Positions 1 through 8,068 of a stretch of DNA of 9,611 nucleotides are shown piece after piece (within the stretch, counting starts at the first letter, position 1; each line of letters begins with the position of its first letter). The stretch is from contig JAESUI010000361.1 of the NCBI GenBank assembly GCA_016763135.1, positions 1-9,611 on the forward strand, written 5' to 3'. Source of the DNA: Flavobacteriales bacterium. GTDB taxonomy: Bacteria; Bacteroidota; Bacteroidia; Flavobacteriales_E; Vicingaceae. The position numbers and the translations under genes were made by a program. The notes below the pieces were generated by a model, which made no database searches, was not told where the DNA came from, and saw only the letters and a list, made by a program, of their open reading frames with translations.

Positions 1-3000
1 ACCTCTGCCAGGAGTATAAGGAGTAGTTCCCATAGCTTTTTCTAAAGCAGCTATTGCTGTAACATATTCTTTTATTTCTGCGAGTACAGGAACATATTCT
101 TCTTTGGCAATTTTAATATTGTTTTTAGCTGTTGTTGTTGGTGCAGAAGTTGCACTCCAAAGCCCCCAAATTGCATTGCTTAACCTTTCATCTAATCCAG
201 GATAAGTTTCATACTGATGTTTAGAAATGTCACCATCACCATAAAACTCGGTATTGGTCTTTTTCATTTTAGTTTCTAATTCTTTTACTTTAGTTAATAA
301 TGCTAAATCAACATTAGGCGTAGTTTGAATTGCAACTTTAATGTACTTCAATTTATTTCGCAATTCGCTCAACAATGTTTCAGAACCATCAACAGATCTT
401 CTTAGTTCAGCTACTTCCTTTTGGAAAGCCAACAATGCTTTTTTGTCAGCTGCTGGCAATGTGGTATTGTTTAATAGTTCTACTTCAAAAGATTTAGGCT
501 CAGCCAGTTTCTCTGTTTTCCCATTACTGCTTAAATATGCTGTAACAGTGTATTTCCCTGGTAAAGCCAGTTGACCTACATCTGCAGAACCATAACGGCC
601 TACTTTTCTTGTTTTTAATTTAATTGGTCCGGTAGCAGCATACCTGAAATTCCAAACGATTCTTTTAACTCCCACTTTAGCGTTAGTTTTTATCTTTTGA
701 ACTTCATCTCCAGCCTCATCTTTTATTACAAAGATTAAGAACGCTTTTTCTTCTGAAGCTTCATTTTTAATTCCTTCTTTAGTAGGATAGCGGTCATCTT
801 CAGTTGTTTTCTCCTTCGCTCTTCTAATTTCTTGAGCAGTTTTTAAGGTATCACTAAAATAATAAGTGATTACGCTTCCTAATGGAGGGTTTTTTGCAGC
901 ATAATAACTTTCTCCTTGTGCATTCTTCCCTCTATATCCCAATGGGTTTTTGGTGTTAAACATCAATTGTTTTTTTACATCAAAAATGTGAAAACGTTTT
1001 GCTAATAATTTTTCGTCAGCTAATTCTCTTAATGCTGAATAATCATCTAACACATAAAAACTTCTACCAAAAGATGCCAACACTAAATCGTTTTCTCTTT
1101 GTTGAATTTCCATATCTCTAATGGCTATAGTTGGTAGTCCAGACTTTAATTGTGTCCAATGCTTACCTCCATTTAATGTTACAAAAACACCAAATTCTGT
1201 TCCTGCAAATAATATGTTCGGATTAACATGGTCTTGCTCTATACAAAAAACAGCTCCTTTTTTTGGTAAATCCCCAACAATAGAAACCCATGTTTTTCCT
1301 TTATTGTTACTCTTTAATAAGTAAGGTTTAAAGTCACCTTTTTTATGATTGTTAAATACTGCAAAAACAGTATTTGCATCATGGTTTGATGCTTTTAGCA
1401 TGTTTACATAAGTCATGGCTGGTACACCAGGTGCACTAATGTATTTTGTCCAACTTCCACCATCATTCTCTGAAACTTGAATTAAACCATCATCAGTACC
1501 CACATACAATAAACCTGCTTGTTTCGGAGATTCATCAAAGGCAACAATATTTCCGTAAATAGTAGTAGAACGGTTTTTCATTACCGCATCAATACTCCAA
1601 ACTTTATCCATTACCTTAAATTGGTTTCTATCTAAATTGCGGGTTAAGTCACCACTAATTTCTATCCAAGTATCACCTCTGTCTTCACTTTTAAATAATT
1701 TCTGAGCAGCAAAATAGAGTGTTTTATTATTGTGAGGACTAATTAATAAAGGAGCATCCCAGTTCCATCTTAATGCATCTCCACCCTTTTTAGGATAAGG
1801 TTGAATGTCTACTTTTTCACCACTTTTTTTATCGTATCTGCCTAATCCTCCATATTGAGATTGAGAATAAACAATGTTTTCATCTGTTGGGTCAATTTGA
1901 GATTGGAAACCATCTCCACCCACAGTAATAAACCAATCAGAATTTACAATTCCTACGTTATTGGTTGTTCTTGAAGGCCCACCTTGGCTACTATTATCTT
2001 GTGTTCCTCCATAAATGTTATAAAAAGGATAAGCATTGTCTAATGCTACTTTGTAATATTGGGATAAAGGTAAGTTGGCTTTAAATTGCCAGTTGGCTGC
2101 ATGATCCCATGTTTCATACATTCCACCATCACAACCAACTACCCAGTGTTTAGTGTCAGTTGGGTCAATCCACATACAATGGTTGTCTACGTGCTTACTT
2201 TTTTCCCCACTTTTTTTAAATGTTTTACCACCATCTTCGGTGTGGTGCAACCAAGTACTCATTGAGAAAACTTTATTTTCATCGTTAGGATCGCAAATGA
2301 TTTCTTGGTAGTAATTACCACTTGTAGTATAACTACTTCTTTTTTCCCAGCTTGCACCTCTGTTTGTGCTTCTGTAAAAACCACCTTTACCTTGAGCTGC
2401 TTCTACAATGGCATAAATGTATTCTGGATTAGCAGGAGAAATGGCTAAACCAATTCTTCCCATATCTACTTTTGGTAAACCGCTATTAACTTTAGACCAT
2501 GTTTTACCACCATCAGTTGTCTTATGAAGACCAGATTCTGGACCACCTCCAAGATAAGTAAACACATGTCTTCTTCTTTGATGAGCAGAGGCGTACATTA
2601 CTTTTGGATTTCTTGGATCCATTATAATTTCTGCAATTCCTGTATCATCGCTAATGTGTAAAATCCTTTTCCAAGTTTTTCCGCCATCAATACTTTTATA
2701 AACTCCTCTTTCTCCACCTGCTGACCATAATGGGCCATAAGCTGCAACATAAATAATGTTAGAATTTTTTGGGTGAACAATAATGTTTCCAATATGTTCT
2801 GAAGTTTTTAACCCCATATTTTTCCATGTTTTACCACCATCTTTTGATTTGTAAACACCATCACCATAAGCAACACTCCTTTGGTTATTGTTTTCTCCAG
2901 TTCCTACCCATATTACATTATCATTATTCGGATCAATAGTTACACAACCAATAGAGTAGGAGCCTTGTCCATCAAAAATTGGAGTGTAAGTATTTCCAGC

Positions 3001-3240
3001 ATTATTTGTTTTCCATACCCCACCAGAAGCTACAGCTATATAATATTGAGAAGTGTTGTTAGGATTAACTGCTATATCAGCAATTCTTCCAGAAGTAAAG
3101 GAAGGACCAATACTTCTAAACTTTAAAGCACTATACAAACCAGAGTTGTATTTACTTTTTGGCTCAGATTTCTTCTTTTTTTGTGCATTAACGTTTATTG
3201 CTAAAGCAAGTGTTAATGCGATGATGATTATTTTTCTCAT
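1..3240 (-). CDS. Secreted Asp-box (BNR/sortilin-like) beta-propeller protein, partial at C-terminus
   Basis: This reading frame is open from the ATG at 3240 to the window edge (1080 codons), so the stop codon lies outside. Residues 1-20 form a Sec signal peptide (MRKIIIIALT core, ending NVNAQ) without a lipobox, followed by a run of lysines. The body carries about ten Asp-box motifs of the S/T-x-D/N-x-G-x-T-W type, at roughly residues 78, 132, 183, 241, 291, 334, 518, 590, 644 and 688. The clearest read KSKDGGKTW, KSIDGGKTW and KTTDGGKTW. Asp boxes mark beta-propeller blades as in BNR repeat and VPS10/sortilin proteins. The opening FRSIGPSFTSGRIADIAVNP and the last visible residues TPYTPGRG fit the 1000-1100 residue Bacteroidota family often labelled 'glycosyl hydrolase', so little should be missing. 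No sialidase catalytic residues were identified, so enzymatic activity is unproven and the role is probably binding in the periplasm or outside the cell. It is the last gene of an operon; its ATG overlaps the thioesterase stop as ATGA. Confidence 0.9.
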   Translation of the reverse strand, partial: MRKIIIIALTLALAINVNAQKKKKSEPKSKYNSGLYSALKFRSIGPSFTSGRIADIAVNPNNTSQYYIAVASGGVWKTNNAGNTYTPIFDGQGSYSIGCVTIDPNNDNVIWVGTGENNNQRSVAYGDGVYKSKDGGKTWKNMGLKTSEHIGNIIVHPKNSNIIYVAAYGPLWSAGGERGVYKSIDGGKTWKRILHISDDTGIAEIIMDPRNPKVMYASAHQRRRHVFTYLGGGPESGLHKTTDGGKTWSKVNSGLPKVDMGRIGLAISPANPEYIYAIVEAAQGKGGFYRSTNRGASWEKRSSYTTSGNYYQEIICDPNDENKVFSMSTWLHHTEDGGKTFKKSGEKSKHVDNHCMWIDPTDTKHWVVGCDGGMYETWDHAANWQFKANLPLSQYYKVALDNAYPFYNIYGGTQDNSSQGGPSRTTNNVGIVNSDWFITVGGDGFQSQIDPTDENIVYSQSQYGGLGRYDKKSGEKVDIQPYPKKGGDALRWNWDAPLLISPHNNKTLYFAAQKLFKSEDRGDTWIEISGDLTRNLDRNQFKVMDKVWSIDAVMKNRSTTIYGNIVAFDESPKQAGLLYVGTDDGLIQVSENDGGSWTKYISAPGVPAMTYVNMLKASNHDANTVFAVFNNHKKGDFKPYLLKSNNKGKTWVSIVGDLPKKGAVFCIEQDHVNPNILFAGTEFGVFVTLNGGKHWTQLKSGLPTIAIRDMEIQQRENDLVLASFGRSFYVLDDYSALRELADEKLLAKRFHIFDVKKQLMFNTKNPLGYRGKNAQGESYYAAKNPPLGSVITYYFSDTLKTAQEIRRAKEKTTEDDRYPTKEGIKNEASEEKAFLIFVIKDEAGDEVQKIKTNAKVGVKRIVWNFRYAATGPIKLKTRKVGRYGSADVGQLALPGKYTVTAYLSSNGKTEKLAEPKSFEVELLNNTTLPAADKKALLAFQKEVAELRRSVDGSETLLSELRNKLKYIKVAIQTTPNVDLALLTKVKELETKMKKTNTEFYGDGDISKHQYETYPGLDERLSNAIWGLWSATSAPTTTAKNNIKIAKEEYVPVLAEIKEYVTAIAALEKAMGTTPYTPGRG

Positions 3241-3689
3241 AGTTGTTGGTTTGTATCTTTTATATATTCAGCTACGTCACTTTTTTCAATAGGGTATGCA
3301 TTAAATGTTCCCATAGCTTTAGCGATTATTTCATTATGTTGATTGTAAATTTCTCCTGATGTGTGGATGATTCTTTTCCCTGCATTATCAACTCTACCTT
3401 TACCAGTTAATGTATCTCCTAAAAAGCTAGGTTTAAAGTAATTGATTTTGTACTCAACCGTACTAACCAATCTGCCTTCTGGTGCTACTAAACTTAATGC
3501 AGCAACACCAATAACTCCATCCATCATAGCAGCTATCATTCCACCATGTATAGTTTTAGGGGTTGCCAAATGTTTTGGTAAAACCTCCATTTTATAAGTA
3601 ATCTCACCAGGTTTTATTACGGTTAACTCCAAACCATTCTCTTTACCAAATTGGTTAACTCGGTTGTAAATTTCTAATAACTTTTCCAT
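3237..3689 (-). CDS. PaaI-family hotdog thioesterase
   Basis: This 150-residue protein has the normal length of a single hotdog-fold thioesterase and no signal peptide, so it should be cytoplasmic. The segment TIHGGMIAAMMDGVIGVAAL contains the family HGG motif (H48-G49-G50) followed by an acidic residue (D57) on the central helix. In PaaI-type enzymes these positions help hold the thioester carbonyl and activate water. Later strands (STVEYKINYFKP, then GKGRVDNAGKRIIHTSGEIY) match the usual hotdog beta-sheet. The expected reaction is hydrolysis of an acyl- or aryl-CoA; the substrate cannot be read from the sequence. The start codon lies one base after the stop of the GIN lipoprotein gene (TAAcATG), and its TGA stop overlaps the next ATG, so all three genes are probably cotranscribed and translationally coupled. 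A cytoplasmic CoA enzyme between two exported proteins is an unexpected combination. Confidence 0.9.
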   Translation of the reverse strand: MEKLLEIYNRVNQFGKENGLELTVIKPGEITYKMEVLPKHLATPKTIHGGMIAAMMDGVIGVAALSLVAPEGRLVSTVEYKINYFKPSFLGDTLTGKGRVDNAGKRIIHTSGEIYNQHNEIIAKAMGTFNAYPIEKSDVAEYIKDTNQQL

Positions 3690-3690
3690 G

Positions 3691-4392
3691 TTACAACTTC
3701 TCTACAGAACCAGCCCCGCTAATATCTTCTTTTACTTTAGGATTACCTTTATATTTTACACTTCCTGCACCAGAAACTGAAACATTAAGTGTCTTTTTTG
3801 CGTGAACAACTGCACTTCCTGCTCCAGAAATATCAATGGTTGTATTTCTTGTTTTTAACTTTTTAGCTTGTAATTCTCCAGCACCAGAAATTTCTATTTC
3901 AAAATTATTGGCAGTTCCAGAAAGTGTTGTTTCACTTGCCCCACTCATATCCATAGTTAAGTTTTCTACATCTACATCAAGGTCAATATCTGCAGCACCA
4001 CTAACGTCTATTTCTAAACTTGAGGCTTTATAAGTTCCTTTATTTCTCAATTTGATTGCTCCAGAAACATCAATATCTTCTACATCAACAATAGTAATGT
4101 AGAGCTTTAGAGATGTAGCATTTCCAATAGCTTGTTTAGAAGAAATATAAAGTGTGTTGTTTTTTATTTCTGTTTCAATGTATTCTAATAAGTTCTCATC
4201 AACCTCCAATTCAAGTCTTTCTTCATCACCTTGGTTAATTAAAACTTCATAAGCACCAGAGATGTCAATTTTATTAAAAGAGGATACTTCTCTTTGTTCT
4301 TTGATTACTTCGCCATTACCATCAATTGTATTAATACAAGAATTTAATGCGAAAGCTATAACTATTAGTAAAAATATTCGTTTAATTTGCAT
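3691..4392 (-). CDS. GIN-domain (DUF2807) lipoprotein
   Basis: This 233-residue protein starts with a lipoprotein signal (MQIKRIFLLI, then ALNSC), giving C19 as the lipidated residue. The rest matches the 'putative auto-transporter adhesin head GIN domain' family (DUF2807): a first part around residues 34-100 (F-N-K-I-D-I-S-G-A, L-L-E-Y-I-E, L-Y-I-S-S) and then a repetitive part. The tripeptide SGA occurs eight times, at about residues 45, 110, 131, 150, 169, 189, 207 and 225. From residue 110 on the spacing is 18-21 residues, as expected for successive rungs of a right-handed parallel beta-helix. The family is common in Bacteroidota and lacks an established biochemical function; adhesion or envelope structure is suggested by name only. 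It is the first gene of the operon and reads divergently from the coiled-coil lipoprotein gene. C19 is followed by INTID, so an acidic surface-export signal is not obvious. Confidence 0.9.
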   Translation of the reverse strand: MQIKRIFLLIVIAFALNSCINTIDGNGEVIKEQREVSSFNKIDISGAYEVLINQGDEERLELEVDENLLEYIETEIKNNTLYISSKQAIGNATSLKLYITIVDVEDIDVSGAIKLRNKGTYKASSLEIDVSGAADIDLDVDVENLTMDMSGASETTLSGTANNFEIEISGAGELQAKKLKTRNTTIDISGAGSAVVHAKKTLNVSVSGAGSVKYKGNPKVKEDISGAGSVEKL

Positions 4393-4485
4393 AGGACATA
4401 ATTTTAGAAGATAAAAATAACAATTATGTTGATGTTAAAAGAAATAAAGTTAGGATTAGTGAGTTCCATTAAAAAAAGAAGATTT
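4393..4485. promoter_or_regulatory. Divergent promoter region between the GIN operon and the coiled-coil lipoprotein gene
   Basis: These 93 bases separate two divergent start codons and must hold both promoters if the start at 4486 is right. On the plus strand, TTG at 4429-4431 is followed after exactly 19 bases by TAGGATTAG (4451-4459), a weak fit to the Bacteroidota TTG-N19-TAnnTTTG pattern. On the minus strand, two partial -7 boxes can be read: TAACTTTA (4452-4445) and TATTTTTA (4419-4412), each one base from TAnnTTTG; neither has a clear TTG at the right distance. An AAGAAG run ends three to five bases before the ATG at 4486. These assignments are pattern matches only. Confidence 0.35.
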
Positions 4486-5361
4486 ATGACAATTTCAAGA
4501 CTATTTAAGGCAACATTTCTATTTGGTTTAGTAACGCTATTTTTCGCTTGTAATACAGATGAGTTAGAAAATAAAATTGCTGCACTGGAGGCTGAAAAAT
4601 TAGAAGCTAACAATAATTTAGAAGGGAAAGAAGCAATTATTGTTGATTTTATTGGGTCAATGAATGAGATTGAAGCAAATCTAGCTACCATTAAAGAGAG
4701 AGAAAATATCATTACTGCAAGATTTGAAAGTGGGAATATTGAGATGGATGATAATATGAAAGATCAAATAATGGATGATATTGATTTAATCTCTAATCTA
4801 TTATTAGAGAATAAAGAAAAAATGGCTTCATTAAATGCAAAATTTAGTAAATCGAAAAGAGAATCAAATTTAAAAATCAAAGAATTAGAAACTATGATTG
4901 AAAGTTTGGCTAATCGAATGCAAGAAAAGGATGCAGAAATAGCTGATTTACATTCTCAATTAGCAGAAGCAAATAAGCAGCTAATGGTATTGTTTGAAGA
5001 GTATAATAATAGAATAGAGGAATTAGGAGATCAGGAGGATAGGTTGAATACAGCATATTATTGTTATGGTTCTTCTAAAGAATTAAAAGAGCAAGGAGTA
5101 ATAACTAAAAAAGGTGGTTTTATTGGGATAGGGAAAGCCGAAAAGCTTTCGGATGATTTTAATAAAGAATATTTTACTCAAGTAGATATAACTTTAATTA
5201 ATGAAATTGAATTGATGAGTAAGAAAGTGAAAATCATTACCAATCACCCTACGGATTCGTATAAAATAGAAGGTGAAGATGGTGTAGCTGATAAGCTAAT
5301 AATTATTGATGCGAAAGCCTTTTGGGCTTCATCAAAGTACTTAGTAATGATTGTAGAGTAA
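4486..5361 (+). CDS. Coiled-coil lipoprotein with conserved C-terminal domain
   Basis: From the ATG at 4486 the protein has 291 residues. It opens with MTISRLFKATFLFGLVTLFF and then AC, a lipoprotein leader with C22 as the lipidated cysteine and acidic residues just after it (CNTDELENK). An ATG at 4426 would add 20 residues ahead of the positively charged start of this leader; the downstream start is preferred because it gives a normal signal peptide, follows an A-rich AAGAAG stretch and leaves room for promoters. Residues about 24-185 are rich in E, K, L and N with heptad-like spacing, a long coiled coil. Residues about 187-291 form a compact domain with LNTAYYCYGSSKELKEQG, GGFIGIGK, DFNKEYFTQVDIT, TNHPTDSY and AFWASSKYLVMIVE. 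This arrangement resembles Bacteroidota lipoproteins, some of which I recall being named Cbp1-family collagen-binding adhesins; that name is from memory and the binding role is not shown here. The gene is monocistronic as far as can be seen. Confidence 0.85.
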   Translation: MTISRLFKATFLFGLVTLFFACNTDELENKIAALEAEKLEANNNLEGKEAIIVDFIGSMNEIEANLATIKERENIITARFESGNIEMDDNMKDQIMDDIDLISNLLLENKEKMASLNAKFSKSKRESNLKIKELETMIESLANRMQEKDAEIADLHSQLAEANKQLMVLFEEYNNRIEELGDQEDRLNTAYYCYGSSKELKEQGVITKKGGFIGIGKAEKLSDDFNKEYFTQVDITLINEIELMSKKVKIITNHPTDSYKIEGEDGVADKLIIIDAKAFWASSKYLVMIVE

Positions 5362-5444
5362 TCAAATTCTAACACCAATAAGGTTAGATACCAAATCAAG
5401 TTTGAGATGGTGTTGTCAGGTCTTCGTTATTTGATGCATCAAAT
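5362..5444. terminator. Candidate bidirectional termination region between convergent genes
   Basis: The lipoprotein gene (stop 5359-5361) and the phosphatase gene (stop 5441-5439) converge here. AACACCA (5371-5377) and TGGTGTT (5408-5414) form a 7-bp inverted repeat with a 30-base loop that itself contains a small GGT/ACC stem (5382-5392). A 16-base perfect palindrome, ATTTGATGCATCAAAT (5429-5444), spans the phosphatase stop codon. Neither structure is followed by a U-run in either direction, so a classical intrinsic terminator is not demonstrated. The position is what suggests a termination or 3'-end role. Confidence 0.3.
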
Positions 5445-7400
5445 CCTTACACCGATAACGCACACATCATCTATTTGTTCTAAATCGCCTTTCCAGTTAT
5501 TAAATGAGTTGGCAAGACCATCTAATTGCTCTTTCATGGATCTATTACTATTTTTTAATAGTAATTCTTTAAAGGGTTTATACTTGAATTTTTTTCCTTT
5601 TTCTCCACCAAATTGATCAGCATAGCCATCGGTAAAAAGGTAAATTTTATCTTCTTTATTCAGTATTTGTTTATGATTAGTAAATGGTTTTATATTCATG
5701 TACTTACCAATTGGCTGCTTGTCAGATTTTGTTTCAATTAATTCGTTATCTTGAATAATATATAAAGAATTGTTTGCTCCAGAATATTGTAATTCATTTG
5801 TTGCAGTATTTAAGGAACATAGTGCTATGTCCATCCCGTCTTTAATGTTAGCATCACTTTGCTCAAAAGTTTCAATAACTAATTCGGTAACTTTATCTAA
5901 GATTTTCGCAGGTTCTGATAAACCAAACTCGCGAACAGCTCTATTCAATGCATTGTGGCAAACTACACTTACCATTGCCCCAGGAACACCATGTCCGGTG
6001 CAATCTGCTGCTGCAAAAAGAATGTCATCCCCTTTTGTGTCCATCCAGTAAAAATCTCCAGCTACTATATCTTTAGGTAGGTATAAAACAAAGCTTTCTT
6101 TTAAGTGTTTTTTAATGAATTTATCAGAGGGTAGAATAGCACCCTGAATTCGTTTAGCATACTGAATACTATCTGTAATGTCCCTATTTTTAGTTTCAAT
6201 TTGCTGTTTTTGTAGTTCAAGAGTCTGGTTTGTTTTTCTTTTATTCAGATTACCTTTAACAGAAATCCCAACAATAATAAAGAGCAGCAAGAATCCAATT
6301 AAAGAACCAACTATTAATGCCGTTTTTTGAGTTTGTTGTAAAGATGCGAAAGCTTCTTGTTTTAGTATCTCTTTCTCTTTTTCGCTAATTTCATAAAGAG
6401 CATTCATTTCTGCTATTTGCCCAGAACTTTCCTCTGAGAATAGCTCATCATTAATTTCATTCTTTAATTTAATGTAATGCAGAGATTGTATATAGTCTCC
6501 TTTCTGTTCAAACACTTTTGAAATTGCGTTGTATATTTCGCCTGTTTCTGCTTTTGCACCAATTGTTTCATTTATTTCTAAAGCTTGGAGTAAAAAACTA
6601 ATTGCTTCATATAGTTTATTTTGACGAGAGAGTAAATCACCTAAGGCAGCAAATACATTGGCTTGTTGCCATTCATCTTTCGTTTTTTCTGCAGCTTGTA
6701 ATGCGCTTATTAAGTAGATAAAGGCATCATCGTATTTTTCTTGCTCAATGTAAACTTCTCCAATGTTTCCTTTTATTAATGAAACTCCTCCTAAATCATT
6801 GTTTGCTTCATCAATAGCAAGAGCTTTAAAATAAAACACTAGAGCTTTATCATAATCTAATTCATCAGAGTATGAATTTGCTAAATTGTTGTAGCAAATA
6901 GACATTCCGTTAGAATCATTTTCTGCTATAAAATAACTAAGGGCTTTTTCTGTAAATTCTATTGCTTGTTTATAATTGCCTAAATAGTAATGTATAATAC
7001 CAATGTTGTTGAAGGTGTTATTCATTCCTACTATGTTATTATCAGCTTCATAAATAGCCAATATTTTAAAATTCATTTCTTGAGATTCTGAGTATCTACC
7101 TATATAGTCATAAGCATTTGCTAAGCTTAATAAACTTTCTAATACACCATCATCATACCCCAGTAAATTAGAGATTCTTAAAGCTTGCTTAGAGTATTTT
7201 ATCGTTTTAACGAAACTAACTTCAATGTATATGTCCGAAATTTCCATTAACACTTTTATTTTATTTGTGTCGTTTGGTAATGAAGATTCTAGTTTTAAAA
7301 GGCTATCTAAACTGTTGCTTTTTGCATCAAAAGAAAAACAACACATTAAACATGTGATAAAAAAAATAAAACAAGATTTTACAAGAGATTTCAAAATCAT
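5439..7400 (-). CDS. Membrane TPR sensor with cytoplasmic SpoIIE-type PP2C phosphatase domain
   Basis: From the ATG at 7400 this gives 653 residues; the preceding GTG (7403) is also in frame and residue numbers below count from it. Residues 1-30 are a signal peptide or signal anchor. Residues about 40-320 hold six to seven tetratricopeptide repeats, for example NIGIIHYYLGNYKQAIEF and ANAYDYIGRYSESQEMNFK. A short coiled coil precedes one transmembrane helix (about 361-383), followed by KGNLNKRK, which puts the rest in the cytoplasm. DSIQYAKRIQGAILPS (411-426) is the typical lead-in to Bacteroidota SpoIIE phosphatases. The catalytic domain shows GDFYW (449-453), ADCTGHGVPGAM (466-477), DGMDIAL (522-528), YSGANN, KQPIGKY, LFTDGYADQFGG (589-600) and QIDDVCV (643-649), with the metal-binding aspartates D450, D467, D592 and D646 present, so it should be active. 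Such enzymes remove phosphate from serine of anti-sigma-antagonist-type partners. It is the last gene of its operon, 35-38 bases after the lipoprotein gene. Confidence 0.93.
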   Translation of the reverse strand: MILKSLVKSCFIFFITCLMCCFSFDAKSNSLDSLLKLESSLPNDTNKIKVLMEISDIYIEVSFVKTIKYSKQALRISNLLGYDDGVLESLLSLANAYDYIGRYSESQEMNFKILAIYEADNNIVGMNNTFNNIGIIHYYLGNYKQAIEFTEKALSYFIAENDSNGMSICYNNLANSYSDELDYDKALVFYFKALAIDEANNDLGGVSLIKGNIGEVYIEQEKYDDAFIYLISALQAAEKTKDEWQQANVFAALGDLLSRQNKLYEAISFLLQALEINETIGAKAETGEIYNAISKVFEQKGDYIQSLHYIKLKNEINDELFSEESSGQIAEMNALYEISEKEKEILKQEAFASLQQTQKTALIVGSLIGFLLLFIIVGISVKGNLNKRKTNQTLELQKQQIETKNRDITDSIQYAKRIQGAILPSDKFIKKHLKESFVLYLPKDIVAGDFYWMDTKGDDILFAAADCTGHGVPGAMVSVVCHNALNRAVREFGLSEPAKILDKVTELVIETFEQSDANIKDGMDIALCSLNTATNELQYSGANNSLYIIQDNELIETKSDKQPIGKYMNIKPFTNHKQILNKEDKIYLFTDGYADQFGGEKGKKFKYKPFKELLLKNSNRSMKEQLDGLANSFNNWKGDLEQIDDVCVIGVRI

Positions 7401-7438
7401 CACTGGAAAGATAGCGAATTACATTCAGAGTAAAAAAG

Positions 7439-8068
7439 TTAATATATATTTCCTAAACGTACTTCCATTATTGCCAGAGTGCTATCACCAAATATTTTCT
7501 GAATTTCCAATAAGTGTACATCTATATTTTTGACTACTGTTTTTTGTTTTATTCCTAAAGACATAATCATACTGCCTTTATATATATTAAGAGAATCTAA
7601 TTCTAATTTTTCAGAAAATTGAATGTTTTTTATGTTTACGGTAAATGGATTTTTACGAGATTTCATCTTAGTTAAGTAATCTGTTAAAAATATGCTATTA
7701 GAAGGATTAGTTATTGCTGAATCTGAAAAAAATGTAGAATCATTTATAAATAATCCTAATGCCAGTTGATAAGAATGTTCTTTTAAATCATTATTAACCT
7801 TCGGGTCTGAAATGATTCTCAGGTAATCAATAAAATCTTCAATTTTTTGAATAGCCCTTAATTGAAAAGCTTCTTTTTGCTCTGAAGTTAATTCGGCATC
7901 TCCTCTTTCTAATACTGATATGATTTCTTTTGGCTCATCTGTTTCAGTTGTAGTTGATTTTGCTGTTTCAGTTGAAATGTTGTCATTTTTCATATCTTCT
8001 CCAGCACAAGAGAATAGAACTAATATGAAAAAAATAGTAGTAATATTTAATAATAGCTTATTCATCAT
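7439..8068 (-). CDS. Lipoprotein of unknown function, middle gene of the phosphatase operon
   Basis: This 209-residue protein begins with a lipoprotein leader (MMNKLLLNITTIFFILVLFS then C21) and an acidic start to the mature part (CAGEDMKND). Residues 27-50 form a Thr/Glu-rich tether. The folded part, about 52-209, starts with two helices (LTSEQKEAFQLRAIQKIEDF, then DYLRIISDPKVNNDL) and ends with alternating strands (VNIKNIQF, YKGSMIMSLGIKQ, VVKNIDVHLLEI, LAIMEVRLG). This order of helices then a curved sheet is reminiscent of NTF2-like domains, but that is only an impression. I do not recognise a named family. It overlaps the upstream gene by 11 bases (8 if the second ATG at 8065 is used) within ATGATGAATAAG, so its translation is probably coupled to that gene. 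It would sit in the inner or outer membrane facing the periplasm or the surface, next to the extracytoplasmic part of its neighbour. Confidence 0.85.
   Translation of the reverse strand: MMNKLLLNITTIFFILVLFSCAGEDMKNDNISTETAKSTTTETDEPKEIISVLERGDAELTSEQKEAFQLRAIQKIEDFIDYLRIISDPKVNNDLKEHSYQLALGLFINDSTFFSDSAITNPSNSIFLTDYLTKMKSRKNPFTVNIKNIQFSEKLELDSLNIYKGSMIMSLGIKQKTVVKNIDVHLLEIQKIFGDSTLAIMEVRLGNIY

Noticed and set aside
1..3240. Assignment as an active glycosyl hydrolase or sialidase
   Set aside because: Asp boxes are structural and no catalytic arginine triad or Asp/Glu-Tyr set could be identified, so only a beta-propeller call is supported.
2881..3292. Two overlapping plus-strand frames opposite the start of the Asp-box gene
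   Set aside because: Both are low-complexity shadows of the secreted protein and thioesterase genes.
4404..4712. 102-codon minus-strand frame opposite the start of the coiled-coil lipoprotein gene
   Set aside because: It is antisense to a well-supported gene and its translation shows no family motif or credible signal; it looks like a composition-driven shadow.
5770..6051. 93-codon plus-strand frame opposite the phosphatase catalytic domain
   Set aside because: It is antisense to the conserved PP2C motifs, whose coding constraint explains the long open frame.
7225..7533. 102-codon plus-strand frame over the phosphatase start and the lipoprotein end
   Set aside because: It lies opposite two supported genes and encodes no recognisable protein.
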